Positions 10,871-29,309 of a stretch of 64,000 nt of DNA are shown here, one piece after another. The notes under the pieces are model-generated. The model worked only from the letters and a program-made list of their open reading frames with translations. It ran no database searches and was not told the DNA's origin. Origin of the DNA: Gymnogyps californianus (taxonomy: Eukaryota; Chordata; Aves; Accipitriformes; Cathartidae); contig NC_059473.1 of the NCBI RefSeq assembly GCF_018139145.2, positions 68,120,707 to 68,184,706 of the forward strand. The letters are read 5' to 3'. Position numbers and translations under genes: made by a program. Every line of letters begins with the position of its first letter. The first letter of the stretch is position 1.

Positions 10871-13800
10871 ATTTATAATGAGCTGAAGACTGTCAAACTT
10901 CATTTCAGAATGAGATTTTCACATTTCTAGCAAAGGGGACCTTTAAATAACAGTCTTAAGTCAACCTGTACATGAAGGTTTTAAGTCAGCCTAAGAGCCA
11001 CAGCCCCTTCCCTTGCTGGGAATAAGCATTTTCCTTAAGAACCTGAGCAAATTTCATTTAGGGGAAGAGTCATCATTTAGGAGGATGAGGCATGGGGATC
11101 AGTTACAGGTCTTCTGAGCCTGCTGTAGTCAGTGAAGTCGCTGGACACTCTGCTCCAGCCAGCGCTGCAATGTTCTCCTTCCCCTCATCTCCATCTTTGC
11201 CTGATCAAAATACCAGGAAAAACACTGGGTGCAGGCTTATGGGAGAGCAGACTGGTACCAGAGTGAGAAAGGTAGGTGTGGGGATGTCCAAAGTGCTAAA
11301 ATGTCTTCCTTCCATTTTAGTTTCTAGCCTCCATGGTTTATTTTTCCAGAGCACCTTCTTTACATGAGCTGCTCAACAAAACTTAGATTAAAACTTAGAT
11401 TTAATTTGTGGCAGGATCACACTGGCATAACTTCAGAGCACTGCAGAGTCTGCTCCTCCATTTTCAATAACCTAAGTTCCCAAACACCTTTGAAACTTCT
11501 CCATATGTTGTATTACAGAAAATATTTTTCAGCCAATTTACAAACAGCTAGCTTTACAATAGAACTTTCCCAAGTAAACACAGACAAAAGAAGAGACAGA
11601 GAATAACAAAAGACCCCTCTGTATAGTCAGAGGACAGAGTGGTGATTGCTGACATGTGAGAGATGGATTTCTTTCCCCTGTTAACAGAAAATCTTCTGCT
11701 CACTGCTCAGGCTTCTAGACCAAGTGCAGATTTCAGAATTTTTCCTACCTGAATTCCTCTTAATTTTTTGCATCCTCTCAAATGAACTCTAAGATCTGAT
11801 TTTTTGGTGAGATCTCCCTGTAACTGGAGGTGTTGTCCAAGGTGCACAGTCTCGTAGGGTGAGCTGCAAAACTCCTTTCACTGCTGTCTGCCTACAAACC
11901 TCCACAGACATGCATGTTCTTGATGCCATCCTACCCTGTGAATCCAGGTGAGGGACTGTAAGAGCTGTCTGTGCGTTAATACAACTCTTCAGTATGAAAT
12001 GAGCTTGAACGCAAATGTACACCTGTGATCAGCCCACAACTCTGCAGGACTGGCTTCTGTATACATTCCGGCAAGCAGTGTAGAGGTGCACATTGTGTGC
12101 AGAATCATTCTTATTTTCCTTCTCATTACTTTTCATTTTCAGACTAACCTTTTTTGTTGGGATATGGTAACTACGCTTTGGTTTATATATGTGCATTTTT
12201 GTAACCAAGGCAATGAACCTAATCTGGTTGCTTGCACTTTCCCGTTCTCATGAAAATTTCTTTGGAATCTCTTCTGAGATATTCGTCTAAGAAGACTGAA
12301 AAACTCTGTATGTGATGATAGGTGTGAGAAAGAAAACTCTTTAGATTTGGCAAAATCTCATATGTGTTTAATTCATAATTGCCATATCCATGTCTGTGAC
12401 TGTCATTATTGCTATTATTATGTGGTGGTGTTTTGAACTATGTTGACATACTGTCTGTCATACTTGCAGTCCCGGATAAAGACTGGGACAGTATGTTGTA
12501 CTAGGCATTGTGCAAACCCTGACAAAAAACCTGACTCTCTTCTCCCAAAAAAGACAAATAGCTGAGCTGACAAATAAACAGTAACTTAGGAACCCCTAGG
12601 AAATAGGTTTAACTAGCATCACTTTGCAACAAAATACCTTATTCCAGCACTTTCCCTCCAAAGGATGCATAGTGTTCTGAGATTTGCTTTTGCATTTCAG
12701 GATCAGGGAGCTGAGTGTAAGCTGACTGTGATCTCTACATCCGTAATGAGGCCTAGTTGGATAATGCTGGGGAACTAAGCATGTCTAGCTCTTCCATCTT
12801 TTGAAAGGTTCAAATGGCAGGAGACCTCTTCCTCTTCAGAGAAGTTGCTTCCACTGTTTTATGATATCCTGGTGGATGAGGGCGTGTGCAATCACAGAAA
12901 GCAAAGTATCGGAGTTTGACCGGCTATTTGATCAGGTCATATAGAGAGCTTTAAAAAGGCAGCTTTCATCTTCTTCTGCTTAGGATTTTTTTCAAATAAG
13001 AAAAAGAAGGAAGCAAATGTAATGGAAGCATAAATGTGCTGCTTCATTTTATGCATTGCAAAGAATGCTTCTACCTGGTAATACCACAGAGTTATCATTA
13101 TTTGCTCTAGCAATGTGGTTTTGGTTCAAAATGCAAAAGGTTTCTCTAGGTAAAGTGCAAATGTTGTGCCTCTTTTCTCTCCTTTTGTTTTTTTTCCTCA
13201 TTTAATTGGCAAATGAATAATGGCAAAGGATCTGAAAATCATAACTGAAATAACTCCTACATAAATGCAAATTAAATAATACAAATATTGGAGGGCAGCT
13301 CTTTTCTCTTCTGCAATATGAAGACATTCAAAAGACTACATAAGAACTATTTTTCTCTCCGTGGTGAAGTAGTAACGATTGCTTTCATTTTGTATCATTC
13401 CTCAGCAGTGTTTTCAAATACGCCAGTTTTAATATGAAGAGAGCATTGCTAGAGCTAGTAGGGATATGCTTAGTGTTTGCTTCATGGACAGAGGTGCTGT
13501 GCTTCTTTGCGTTTCACTTATCCCTTGCTTTTTCTTTCCTGCCTTAATTTTGCAAGCAAGTAGAATACTGAAATACGCAGGACTCCTCCTGCCCTTGAAG
13601 GGGGATGGGAGGAGTAAAGGATTGTATCATTCTATGTACTTGTGCCAATGACAGACAAAGGCAGTGTCTTGAGTTTGTTGCTGGCAAATTGCACTGATAG
13701 AGTTGCAGAATAAAGGAGACATTTTAAAAACAAAGATTTTTTTTTGAGGAGAATATGCATTTTCAATTTACCAGCATGGATAGTGTCCATTTAGTTTTTA

Positions 13801-16302
13801 CGACATATTCTAATACATTGAATTAGAGTCAGTGTCAGTAAACTAAAAAAAAAAATCTGTCTTGTGTCTGTTTTGATCCAGCTCCGTGAGCTACCCGACT
13901 GTATTGACTGAAGGGAAAATGCAGAGAGTGTCTTAGGGCAAATTTCCATTTCCCTGGTCATAGTCACTCTGTGCCAGACAGGGGCAAGTTTATGCAGCCC
14001 AAAGTTGTTCAATATTCAGCAGCTTTTCAAGATTGTAAAGATGGTGTTAGGTTTGCTCTGGTTTTTGAAAGCTCTGCAGACCTGTCACAGCAGTTGGGAG
14101 GCAGGTAACCGTAACCATGTACAGTACAGTTGTGTGCAGATGAGAAGGTTCAGTTGCAGCTGTGGAGATTCAAGAAGCTGCAAATCCTTTGCCTTAGCCT
14201 GCTCTGTGAGGAGGGATAAGCTGTTATGGCGTCTCTATGCACCCATAAATCCCTTTATGTGTCAGGAATTCCTCCTGTGGTTGCCTACATTGATTTTTTA
14301 GATCATATACCCCCACATCAGGCTTGAAATAATCAAACCTAAGTGTCTTGAAAAATCTTGGTATGTTTTGCTTAGGGCTTCTTTATTAATTGCTGAGAAA
14401 TTTGCTGTAGCTTGGGATCAGGTAGTGAGAATTTGAGTTCATTTTACAGCTTTCCTACTCAGTGGAGTGTGATGCTATTATTTGCACATTGTGTTGCTCT
14501 CAGAGTAGGTTTCAGGTCTTTTTACACCTGAGAAGCACTGAGCATCACAGGTGATGTTAGGACTGCACATTTGGCTTTCAGTTTAGGGCTGCCAAGAGAA
14601 GGATTATACCAGCTGGTCTTGAGAAGTGCTTAGCATCTCCAGCAAGACATTGCATAAACTCCAGTGAAGGTCACTGGAGAACTGATGCTGCTGAACATCA
14701 CAACAGAATTGCCTGTTGCATGTGATCTGGTGTACACATAATACAAACATTATCTGTGGTCTTATCTAGGCTGTGGAAACTTCTCAGCATTGCCAGAACA
14801 CACATGGAGCCCCATGTGTGCTGGCTACAGTGAATGCTAGAATAGTCAGGTCAAACCCAGTTTCACCTCCTAGTCTTTCAGAGGTAAGCAGAGATTATGC
14901 AATATAATGATACATGCCCCAGTTGCTGGTCTTATTATCCCCTGTGCTGTTGAAATATTTCATTAGTACTTGAGCAGTTTAGCAAAATCCCGATTGTAGA
15001 AACAGTATTATATGCATTTTTTCCTTATTCTTTTCTCCTGCAGATGGGTAACTGGGTTCAAGGTTATTAAAACCGTAACGCTGTCTGGTTAAGCATTACT
15101 AATCAGATACTGCAAAAGCAGTCTTATGTTTCTTACTTTACCTTTGTCTTTTTTTAACTCATAATCATTAGAGTGAACTGAATATGATTTTTCAAATCAT
15201 ATGGAAGAAAAATTGTCTAAGCCCGCAAATTATCCTTCACAACAAACTTTCAAAACCAATTTTAGAATTTGAGGGGCAGATTTTTTTGCTACAGTTGAGA
15301 AGACAGCAGAGGTGTCTTTTAGCGCACCACAGTATGCTTTGTGGTACACTGTGACATGGGAAAAGGATCAACAAGTGGTAAATTATATTAAAAGGTGATC
15401 TAACACAAAAATTTTTGAACAAACAGATTTTGTACATGAAGGTGGCTGAATCACTCACTCGCCCTGTCTAACATTTGTTACTATGTCAAAACAAGCAACA
15501 TGCAGACAGTTTTAATAGTGTCCAGTCGCAAGGATAATATGAAGATTCTCTTGCAGGAGTCTGGGTTGCTATTTTTGGTTTTGCCATATGTTTATTTGAA
15601 CTTTTTTTTCCTTTTTCCATTTTGCGTTGATGAATTTCTTTTCATTAGCAGCAATAAATTGTTTAATGTTGAAAATTGGGTTGGAAGAGTGGACTACAAC
15701 AAGGCTTGAGAGAAATGATAGAAAGAGTAGCCACTGTAAATTGTGAAATGTACCTCTGAAAAAACTCTTAAAAATTTATTATGTGTAGCAGGATATACTG
15801 CTTGATATGTGGCATGCTTTGTTCAGTATGAGTATTGCTTCAGTGCCCTAACATGATGTTATGGGGCACTGTGATTTTGCAGATGTCATCTGTCAGCTGA
15901 GATGTGCAAGTGAGATCTTAACCTCTAGTGATCAGAAATTGTCTCGTGGTGTTTTTCACAAGAAAAGAGATCATACCAATTCCAGCTGGGCCTAGTCCAC
16001 TTACCCAAATCATCCTGCTAATTGAATTGTGCATGTTCTTCATTGCTTTCTGCTATAAAATTTTTTTGCTTAACACCATCAGTTCATTGGTGAATAATAC
16101 AAGCTCCATGGATGGGTTGTTGTAATTCAAGTAGAGCAGAATAGAAAGAAGTGCCTTGTCATTACATAGTGACAACTATTGTTGTAATTAAAATGTTGCT
16201 ATCCTGACTACCAAAAGGAACACAAAAGATACAGACAGAAAGGGGAAAAACAGATTTTTCGTTTTATGTCAAACCTAGAAAAATACTTTTTTCTCTCCGT
16301 AG

Positions 16303-16336
<34 letters not shown>

Positions 16337-17583
16337 GGTCATGGGAAACTTTTTCACATTATCTCTTATCTTCTGAAAAGTTGTAGGGTACACAAGAAGT
16401 TGCAGCTCAGCGTTTCAGAACCTCATTATATCTGGAGAGATGCTGAGCTTCTGTAATCAAGCAGAAATATAGTTTAACTATCCCTTAGTTATTTTATCAG
16501 TGGGTGGTATTGGCAAGAATCTGGAGCAAGGAGAAGTTTGCAGTGCTAACTGATTTGAAAAGGGTTTTTTCAGAGTGATAATACATAGTGGTATAATTAA
16601 TGGTAATACAGAGGAGGAAGCTGCTCCTCTGAAAGTTTAAGGCTTTATAAATTTGCCAATTCAAAAAGAAAAACAACAAAAAACCCTCCACATGCATATA
16701 CCATTTCTGCAACAGGATAACTGATGGGTGACCCTGGAGAAGAATCACTTTGTTTGTGGACTGGATCCCAAAGTTGTTGGCTTTATATTTAAAGGAAAAA
16801 AGTGAGTTAATTTAACTGTTTTTTGTGTCTTTTCTGGATTCCTTTAGAAGCCTGTGATTCACAGCTTTCCAGCCATCTAGCTATCACAGCTAATGATCTT
16901 TGATTGGTTTTATTGTTTTGTCTACTGAAAGCATTCAATGTTTCTGCAAGAGACATAAAAATTTTAATTCTGGTTCTTGATGGACCCATCTGTGAATTTT
17001 AGTTCTGAGTCTGAGGTCATTTTTCTTAACTCTTGCATAACTCTATAATAAATTTGAGCAAAAAGCCTCATAAGAAATCATCTCTTGTGGTTGCTCAGAT
17101 GTATATGTGAGTCATTTCTATGGCGTTGACTTTTCTTTTGGAGTGAGCAGTCCACGAGCTTAGTATTTGTTATGGGTATGATCTGCGGAAGAAAGAGAAC
17201 AATTGGTACCAGCAGGCGAATAGTGCACGGGATTGTTATGTACAGCATACTCGCCCACTGTACTCTGTTCCTTGAGGTTTATGAACATATTTTAATTCCC
17301 ACTGTATGGAACTGGATGGCTTTTAGATACAGCTGGATTCTCCCCTGGCTGGTGCAGGGAAACACGTTTCTCAGCAGCACAAAGGATCCTTATACCAGAG
17401 AATAATCTCAGAGGGAGATGGTGTTGGTTGTATCACTGCCCTGCCTTAGGGCCTACATTTTACCTGGGGAACATAAAAACTGGGAACAGCTGCAAGTAGG
17501 ATGTTATGTATTAATATATTCTTTCACTTGCTTTCCTCTCTCCTGCTCTTTTCTTGATGATCTGTATTGAGTGTTGACAGTGG
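10871..17583. other. Long noncoding stretch
   Basis: No exon, RNA gene or well-preserved element is recognised. A 28-T run is at 16309-16336. An octamer ATGCAAAT followed by AT-rich homeobox-like cores lies at 13265-13280. All open frames are under 100 codons and lack family motifs. It is likely MTCL3 intron or 5' flank. Confidence 0.45.
16309..16336 (+). repeat. Homopolymer run of 28 T
   Basis: There is an uninterrupted T run. On the minus strand it is a poly(A) run, but no recognised retroposon body precedes it there. Confidence 0.9.
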
Positions 17584-18160
17584 TGTCCTGGTTTCGGCTA
17601 GGACAGAGTTAATTTTCTTCCTAGTAGCTGGTATAGTGCTGTGTTTTGGATTTAGTAGGAAAATAATGTTGATAACACACTGATGTTTTTAGTTGTTGCT
17701 AAGCAGTGTTTATACTAAGTCAAGGATTTTTCAGCTTCTCGTGCCCAGCCAGCAAGAAGGCTGGAGGGGCACAAGAAGCTGGGAGGGGACACCGCCAGGA
17801 CAGCTGACCCCAACTGGCCAAAGAGCTATTCCATACCATATGACATCATGCCCAGTATATAAACTGGGGGAGCTGGCTGGGAGGGGGGATCGCGGCTCGG
17901 GAACTAACTGGGCATCAGTCAATGGGTGGTGAGCAATTGCATTGTGCACCACTTGCTTTGTATATTTTAATTCTTTTAGTATTGCTATTGTCATATTATT
18001 ATCATTATCATTGTTTTCCATTCCTTTCTGTCCTATTAAACTGTCTTTATCTCAACTCACGAGGTTGTTTTCCTGATTCTCTCCCCCATCCCAGGGGTGG
18101 GGGGGCAGTGAGCGAGCGGCTACGTGGTGCTTAGCTGCCGGCTGGGGTTAAACCACGACA
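17584..18160 (+). mobile_element. Avian endogenous retrovirus solo LTR (ERVL-like family)
   Basis: The 577-bp element starts TGTCCTGGTTTCGGCTAGGA and ends GGGGTTAAACCACGACA, the ends of a very common bird LTR family. A 4-bp duplication GTGG flanks it (17580-17583 and 18161-18164). It contains a CRE-like TGACATCA at 17841-17848, a TATA box TATATAAA at 17856-17863 and an ATTAAA polyadenylation signal at 18035-18040, in the order expected for a promoter-bearing LTR. The ATT/ATC-rich stretch near 17985-18020 is typical of the family. No internal proviral genes flank it, so it is a solo LTR left by recombination. It lies about 940 bases before an MTCL3 exon and on the same strand. The family label ERVL-like is from memory of bird repeats and is less certain than the LTR call. 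Confidence 0.9.
17856..17863 (+). promoter_or_regulatory. TATA box of the solo LTR
   Basis: TATATAAA lies 273 bases into the LTR, after a CRE-like TGACATCA and before the ATTAAA signal. In an intact LTR this would place the transcription start near 17885-17890. Whether it is active is unknown. Confidence 0.6.
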
Positions 18161-22376
<4,216 letters not shown>

Positions 22377-22653
22377 GCCATTCATCATTTACTGTTCATT
22401 GTAGTATTATTTTCAGTTTGTTTATTTTGTCCACCCTCCAAGATAAGAAGTGCAAGCGACATAGTTTCTGTAATAGCCACTGCTGTAAAAACACTGAAGA
22501 CTACTTGTTTGCCAAAACCAAAACAAAACCAAAAAAACTGCAAAAAACATACCAAAAAGTCACCCAGTTGAATAGGAAACCTGCCCACCACGGTGTTCCA
22601 GGTAAGCAAACAGAAAATGATATTTCTCACTTCATCTGGTTTTATCATTTTTG

Positions 22654-22659
22654 AATAAA
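22654..22659 (+). terminator. Candidate MTCL3 polyadenylation signal
   Basis: This is the first canonical AATAAA after the stop codon, about 278 bases downstream. Other AATAAA copies occur about 1 kb further on, so the main 3' end is not fixed by sequence alone. Confidence 0.35.
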
Positions 22660-24320
22660 AATTTCCTGAGTGACTGGAACAAATTTAATATTCATTAATT
22701 TGCACCAAATCAGAAGCAAAACAGAAATATGCAGAGCGGGTGTGAGGAGTCTGTTCCTTTCCTCTTCCCACTCCCAGAGAAAGAATTTGTATTCTAGCCG
22801 CATATGAATAGTAAAACCACATTCGATGTGTATTCTGCAATTGTATGTCACAGCTTGTATATATTTTGCATGATTGTGATGATAATGTTTTTCAGCACTG
22901 TGTTATGTGGATTCAACACCATGGAAGGGACAAAATCAGAATGGTTGGTGTATAGAGCACTATATCTGGAAATGTGGCAAGGAGCTGGAGCCCCTCAGAA
23001 TGAGATGCACAAGGAGGAGGTATCAGAGTAGGCAAGGAGTCTTCTGAGAGATGTAGGCTGGCTGCATCTAGAAAAATGGCCACACTACAGTCTGACTTGA
23101 ACTGAAGAGAGTGATGCTAGTCACCTTGTCTGATGTCAAATGTCTTTTCCTAACAACCTAGTTTGTCAGATAACATTTTCCAGTCTGTAGCCGCCAGGGC
23201 TCTGGATTCTCTCTCCCGGTATCAGAACGAGTTTCAAATGAACATGGTAACTCTTGGCTTGCTGAGTGACCCCCGTCTAACCATGCCATTGGTAGCGAGC
23301 TACCATAGGTGAGGGAAGCTTGTGTACACAGGTGTGCATCAATAGTCACTGAATATTCCTGTCTTGCCTACAAGAGGCTGCACTGAGAGCGCAGGCGACT
23401 CATGATCTTTCTATCACACTGAACATAGGCAGTTCCTGCAAACAGTAGATCTCCCACTGCGAAAACCTCATCTGAAATGCCCAATGGAGCTCAGTTTTCT
23501 TTTCTGTTTTATTCCACCTATGTTGAAACCACTGAGTCCCACAAATGTGAATTGTCCAAAGGTGATCATTTACACCTAAGTGTATTAATGAATTTTTTTT
23601 GTGCAGATGCCATGATAAAAAAATCTAGTAATAAATAGTGGTAATAAATAAAGCAGCTGTTTCTGTAGCTAACAATAAGGATTCCCTTTGATTTATCATG
23701 CTAGCACTCTGTTCACTGAACCCATTCCCCAGTGAGAACAGTTCATCTCTGTGCCTGGGTTGTGCTTTGCTACCTGAAATAGTAGAGACACACCATTTTG
23801 AGGGAAGCCCCTCAGAGGGAAGCAGAGGTTGGGCAATAAAATTTATTTTATGAGAACAAAAGAAATAGTAAACTCACAATATTCAGCATGAAACAAAGCT
23901 TGTGTTTTTCTCCTTGTTTGTCTAGCTATCCCTCAGCGTACTCTGCAGGTGTAGTAACCTTGATCAGTTAAATCACTTAACCTTGATTTAATCCAAATAC
24001 TTATTCCTACCAGGGGACGTTGTCATCATTATTTATTTTGTACTTGGCAAGATATGTCTCAAGGAAATGGTAATCAATATATGTGAGATTAATAGATAGC
24101 CTTGCCTGGTGTCCTGATTAAAGAGAAAGTCAGGCCCAAAGTAATTTTGAGGAGTTTCTAAGCTGCTCTAATTTATGCTCAGTTGCCTAAAAGTTAAGTT
24201 CAGCATATTAGAAACTATTATGGCAAGATATGGTCAAGCATATCATCCCTTCACAGTGAATTTCTGTAACTGTAAAGATAGTTCTCAAATCACTGGGAAA
24301 AGGCCCTTTTGCTGCTTTTC

Positions 24321-24367
24321 TCTCAGCAACTGCTGTAAGAAATTTCTCAGCAACTGCTTGAGAAATT
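24321..24367. repeat. 24-bp tandem duplication
   Basis: TCTCAGCAACTGCTGTAAGA plus AATT is followed at once by a second copy, TCTCAGCAACTGCTTGAGAA plus ATT, with two or three changes. There are two units. Confidence 0.85.
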
Positions 24368-25864
24368 CTTTTTTTTCCCCCATGGATTTGCAATTTGGAC
24401 ATTAAAAGTATAATAATTTGAGGCTTAAACTTGTCATATAAAATCTTAGCACGAGACTGACTTTTTGAGTTTCTCTCTGTTTTAGTGTCTCCCTTGGGGG
24501 AAGAAGAGATCATTTGGGTTTTGTTAAATGTTACTGGCTCAATCCCATAAAAGAGAAAAAAATCATACTTAAATCTGATCTGAAGGTCTGGGCTTTCATA
24601 TTTTAACCCACACTTGTTTATACCTTTCTCAGCCTTGTATGTAATAAAGATGAGTAGAGAGGGTTTGATCTACACTGAGTGTATCAGTAACAGTACTACT
24701 GTAAAGTAGTAGGAAAGTTTAATACACTGAATTCATACATTGAATACATCTTGAAAGTAACTGGGAAAGATTTGCTTCTTTCTCAGAAATCAGAAAAGGT
24801 GAGGATGAACCTCTTGAGAAAAGGTGGCGATAACCTCTGCACAGGACTGGCAATTGATTTCTCACAGTGTTTTTTCTTGCATATAGCTGGAGCTTTCCTC
24901 ATCCTAATTCTGTCAGGCATCAACAAAGCAAATCAAAGCTGAGACCTTTTGGAACATTTAGGGAGCTATTGCACAGGCTACAATCTGAAATTAAAGCATA
25001 CCGAAGCATACAAAATCATTTTAGAAGCTCCCCACAGTCTTTGAATCTGTGATGAGCAAGGAGAATGGTGAGGACCACTGAAAACCTCAGTACAGAGAAA
25101 TCTCAATGAGAAATGAGACGTGTTTTTCATGTCCTTCTGCATTCAGCTTGAAGGGAGTGATTGGAGCTGCTTATCTGTTTCACACCAGATATTGCAGAGA
25201 AGTTCACAGCCCTCCATTTTTCACTATTTTAAAAGCTGCTGAGAAAGCTAATAAAATCAGTAGGGACATCTACCCATAGCCAGAAGATAACATCTAGCCA
25301 AAGAAATAAGTGTTCTGTGTCTTGCTAAATTGAAATAATTTGGTCTCACAAAGAAATGCAATAATTATACTTGCCAAGAAAGGAAGAAGATTCTCCCCGC
25401 TCTGTTACTGGCCTGGTGGGCAAAGTCCACCTCACAGGTGAGCGAGTAAATGCAGCTGAACACGTCCACATCCTCTAGCAGGAGTGTGTGGGAGTCAGGC
25501 AGGGCAGTGCCAGACAGAACACTGCTGATTCACTAGATTCTGTCTGCCGCATAGCATCTAACTCTGAAGAGCGATAAGAAGAAGAATATAAGATTTTGCT
25601 TTTATGTGGCAACAAGCTGGATATGCCAGGTTACCTATCAGTTCAAATCTCACTTAAACCAATAGCAGATTCACAGTTCCCATTTTGGAATATTCTGGCA
25701 AATTATTAATATTCTGACAAAAATTTCATTGAATTTGAACCTCCAGATTGCCTTAATATTACATTTCTCTGAAAGATTAAATTTCTGTTTCCTGTGTTCC
25801 CAGGGAATTCATTCCATGTTCTTTCCGAAAGAAGAGATCTTGCATCTATAGCTCTAATTCTGAC

Positions 25865-25915
25865 ATTTTTACACTTGTGTAAATTGGTAGTAACTCCAAT
25901 GAATTTTTATGTCAT
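25865..25915. repeat. Old dispersed repeat remnant (TTACACTTGTGTAAATTG type)
   Basis: The run TTTACACTTGTGTAAATTGG then TAGTAACTCCAATGAA resembles a motif widely dispersed in bird and reptile genomes (ACTCCA-TGA-GTCAATGG). The source family is not known to me. Confidence 0.35.
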
Positions 25916-28900
25916 TTAGAAAATAGATGCAATTTTTTCCGTTAATGCAACCAGATAAATTCGATTAAATTTGTTTCCTATTTAGAGTCGGCTCTGAATG
26001 CCCTTACAAAATACCTCTACGAATATTTTCTTTACTGTTACTGAAAAATTCCCATGATACTAGAATGATCATCTTCTCCAGGATCAGAGATACTTCTTTC
26101 AACCAAAAATATCCATGCCTGAAGCTCCTGTTAGAGATAGAATAAGTGTCTGCTGACACATGTCACCAGTGCTTCAGAATCAAAACTAGAAGAGAGCAGG
26201 TGCTATAGTGCAGAAATATGCCTGGCAGTCGGAAAATAGAAAATTGCCAAAACCATGGCTGTCTAAATATGTGTTATAAAAAGAGATGAACTGCACTTGA
26301 ACTTTGGGAGTTGTTTACGAAAACAAGCAGAGCTTCAGGATATTAGATGCCCTTCTTCTTAATCACCCCAGAATTTGATAGGTGAGTAGGAGACTTCTAA
26401 AGGCATCAGTATCGGGGACGTAATTCCCATTGGCTTACATTTCTGTCTCTGATTTAATGCCAGGGGAAGTGATATTCAAACCCAGCTTTTGCCATTACAC
26501 ATGCAGTTGCCTATGGGGAAAATTACAGTGGCTCTATTTAAAGTAAACATCTAAAGTATCTGCCACCGATTTCCAGTGTAACCTTGAAGAAGTGACATGA
26601 CATAACACTTTGTTGTCTCTATTGCTCCACTAAATTATATACTGTTACAGAAGTGCACAATAGTAAGAGGAGACAGAATTTGTATTCCCTTCTGCGTATT
26701 TCCTGATTTATATAGCCACTCCTGAGATGTATTTGCCAGGATTACCAAGGTATGCATCATTCAGGAATCTGATGTTGTGGTTCAGTTGCTTACCGCAGCT
26801 AGAACAGCAGAACTGAAGATGCTCTAAAATGATCTTGAGCGCATACTATCAACCAGAATACACGCTACCCTGAGTATATAACTAGATTATAGCCCATGCT
26901 GAAATCATGCTCCTTTGTCTTCAGTCTTGCATGATGAAGAGAAATTTAGCAGAGGGCTTGTTTAAAATGCCCTTGCACCTTTTTTGTTGAGGTGCTGACT
27001 TTTAACACAAGCAGAGCTGATACCAGGTATGGACAAAGTACACTTTGCCTGTGGAAGCAGTGTGTCGGATGTAATAGACCTACAATAGCCTTCCTGCTTA
27101 TTTTGCTGGTGCCAGGGGCCAGAAAGCCACATTTGCTGCTTTGTCTGCTGCTGTTGGAGGAGGGACAGTCTCTGTTGGATAACCTTTTTCCTCAAAAGCA
27201 AAAGTCACTACTGCTACATTTAAGGGTGTCCGGAGCAATGAGCCCAGGTTTTTAGAGCTCGCTTCACGTTTTCTTTGTCCCAACTTTTCTCTGCATTTCC
27301 CATATTAGGATGAGTTTAACATGGCCCTTTGACCTATGAGTGGGATCCAGCTCTTGTCTCCTAAGGAGCCCCTCAGTCTCACACATTTCTAATTCCTCAC
27401 AGTGACAGAAATGTAGGATTTTGCCTGAGTGAAAACTCAAGCCTGGGATTTAGTCCATTGTTTTCTTTTAATTTTACTGTGTTTTACTTCAAAGAGTTCG
27501 CGTAACAAAATGAGAGGCATTGAGTTAGCAATATTAAAGACACAAGAATAATAGCCTATGCTGATGGATAGAGTAAAAAAACATGTCTTCAGAGTCTGTC
27601 TTCATTTGCAGTGGTGCAGCTGTGCTGGTTTGGGGGAGGAGGCAGCGCTGTGGCACCCAGCCTCCAGCTGTGGGCTCAGTTCTGCTCCCAGGCAGTCGGG
27701 CTTCGCTCCCAGCCATGTCAGCTGGCGTGTTGGGACGTAACCTCACAAAAGAAAGTCACACTGTTGCTTTATGAACAGGGAATTTTTAAATCCTCAGAGT
27801 CTAGGGGCTGGGGATTTTCTTCAGGAACACTCCGTCATGTACTTGGGCATCTTTGTTCAATTTTTAGATAATCTTTGAAATTTTCACAAATAGCCCAAGT
27901 CACATTATTTATGTTACATGGGAGCAGAATAAGCACCCCAGTAATGTATTCACTGAGACTTACAGCTAGCCCATATAAGGAGAAAAAATGTGTTTTCCCT
28001 GAAACCTGCTTTGGTATTTACTATAAAATCCACTCAGAGCTAAAATATTTATGCTGTGCATGGATTTTATCACAGATAAAACCTTATTGTTCTAAAGAGG
28101 AGAGTGCTGACTAAGCAAAGGATGTGTGAATCTTCATATCGTGTCCTTCATCTCACTGATCCTCTTGTCATCAGCTGCTCTGCCCACAAAAATATACATC
28201 ACTCCTGCTTAGTGCATTCGAAGACACCCATCTGACAGCAGAATTTGTCCAGAGTTTTATGCTGCATGAGTCAAGTACTTTGTGGCCCTTCTCCAGGTAC
28301 ACGTGGGGACAAATGTTCCCTGAAATGTGAATTTTCTGACTAGGGGTGGTCTCAGTCACTGTCCACAGCCACATCCAAGCAGAACTACCTGGCAGGGCAG
28401 CGGTATGTGCATGAAGCTTCTGCCCAGGGGTCTCTCTCAGTGTGCCAAATGAAAGCAATTTAACACATAGTGCAACAGGAGAGTTACTGTGGTGGGCAGA
28501 GATGCAAGGAGCGAGCTGAGCTCCTCGTGCCTGCGGCTCAGCAGGGGGAGCAGCTAAATTTCGCTACACTGGCTTCAGGGTCTCCCGTGGACTTTCACTT
28601 GCTGCATCATTTTTGTCACATACGCTCCCTTCCCTCACCCCATGCCATCACTTGCTATGGGCACTCCCAGTGCTTTAAATCCAGGCCGAGGTGGTTTTGG
28701 ACCTTCCTTGCTAGCCTTGTGCCAGGGATGAGTTTCCCTGAGCAAGGGAGATTCTCCATCCAATTTCAAGCACTTTGCTTTGCTGAGACACAAAGTATCT
28801 TAACAGACTGGAGAATCTGATCCAGAAACCTTATAAAGTAGCAGGAATATTTGGGCATATCCCAAAGAAACCATTATCACCATTCGCAGAATGCAAGACA

Positions 28901-29309
28901 GTAGGATTACACAGTGCCCAATAATTCTGCACTTCATAAGTGATAGCATATTTAGAATACAGAAAAAGATTTTAGGGAGGAGTGGTTTGCTTGTAGCTCT
29001 TTAAGATAGCTGTTAACAAAACTGCTGCTTTAAACAAACTGCCTTTACAAAGCAGTTTATGAGGATCAAGTTGCAAAGCTCAAAATGATCATACTAAAAA
29101 ATATAACCCTGAAAACTGGGTCTGGAAGGCAACAAAGAATCTTCCTTTACAACATGGACGCTAATAAAAGAAACCTAAAATTGCCTATTGTCATAGTTTT
29201 AATATTAACACTGGCTGCTTTGGCAAGCTTTAAAGACTGGACTGCACTATAAAACCTAAAAATGTCCTGGACTTGGAGTTGTTTACACAAAATATGAGGA
29301 GATATAAAG

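Noticed and set aside
25630..25665. tRNA B-box-like GTTCAAATC
   Set aside because: There is no cloverleaf, no A box at the right distance and no pol III terminator; a chance match.
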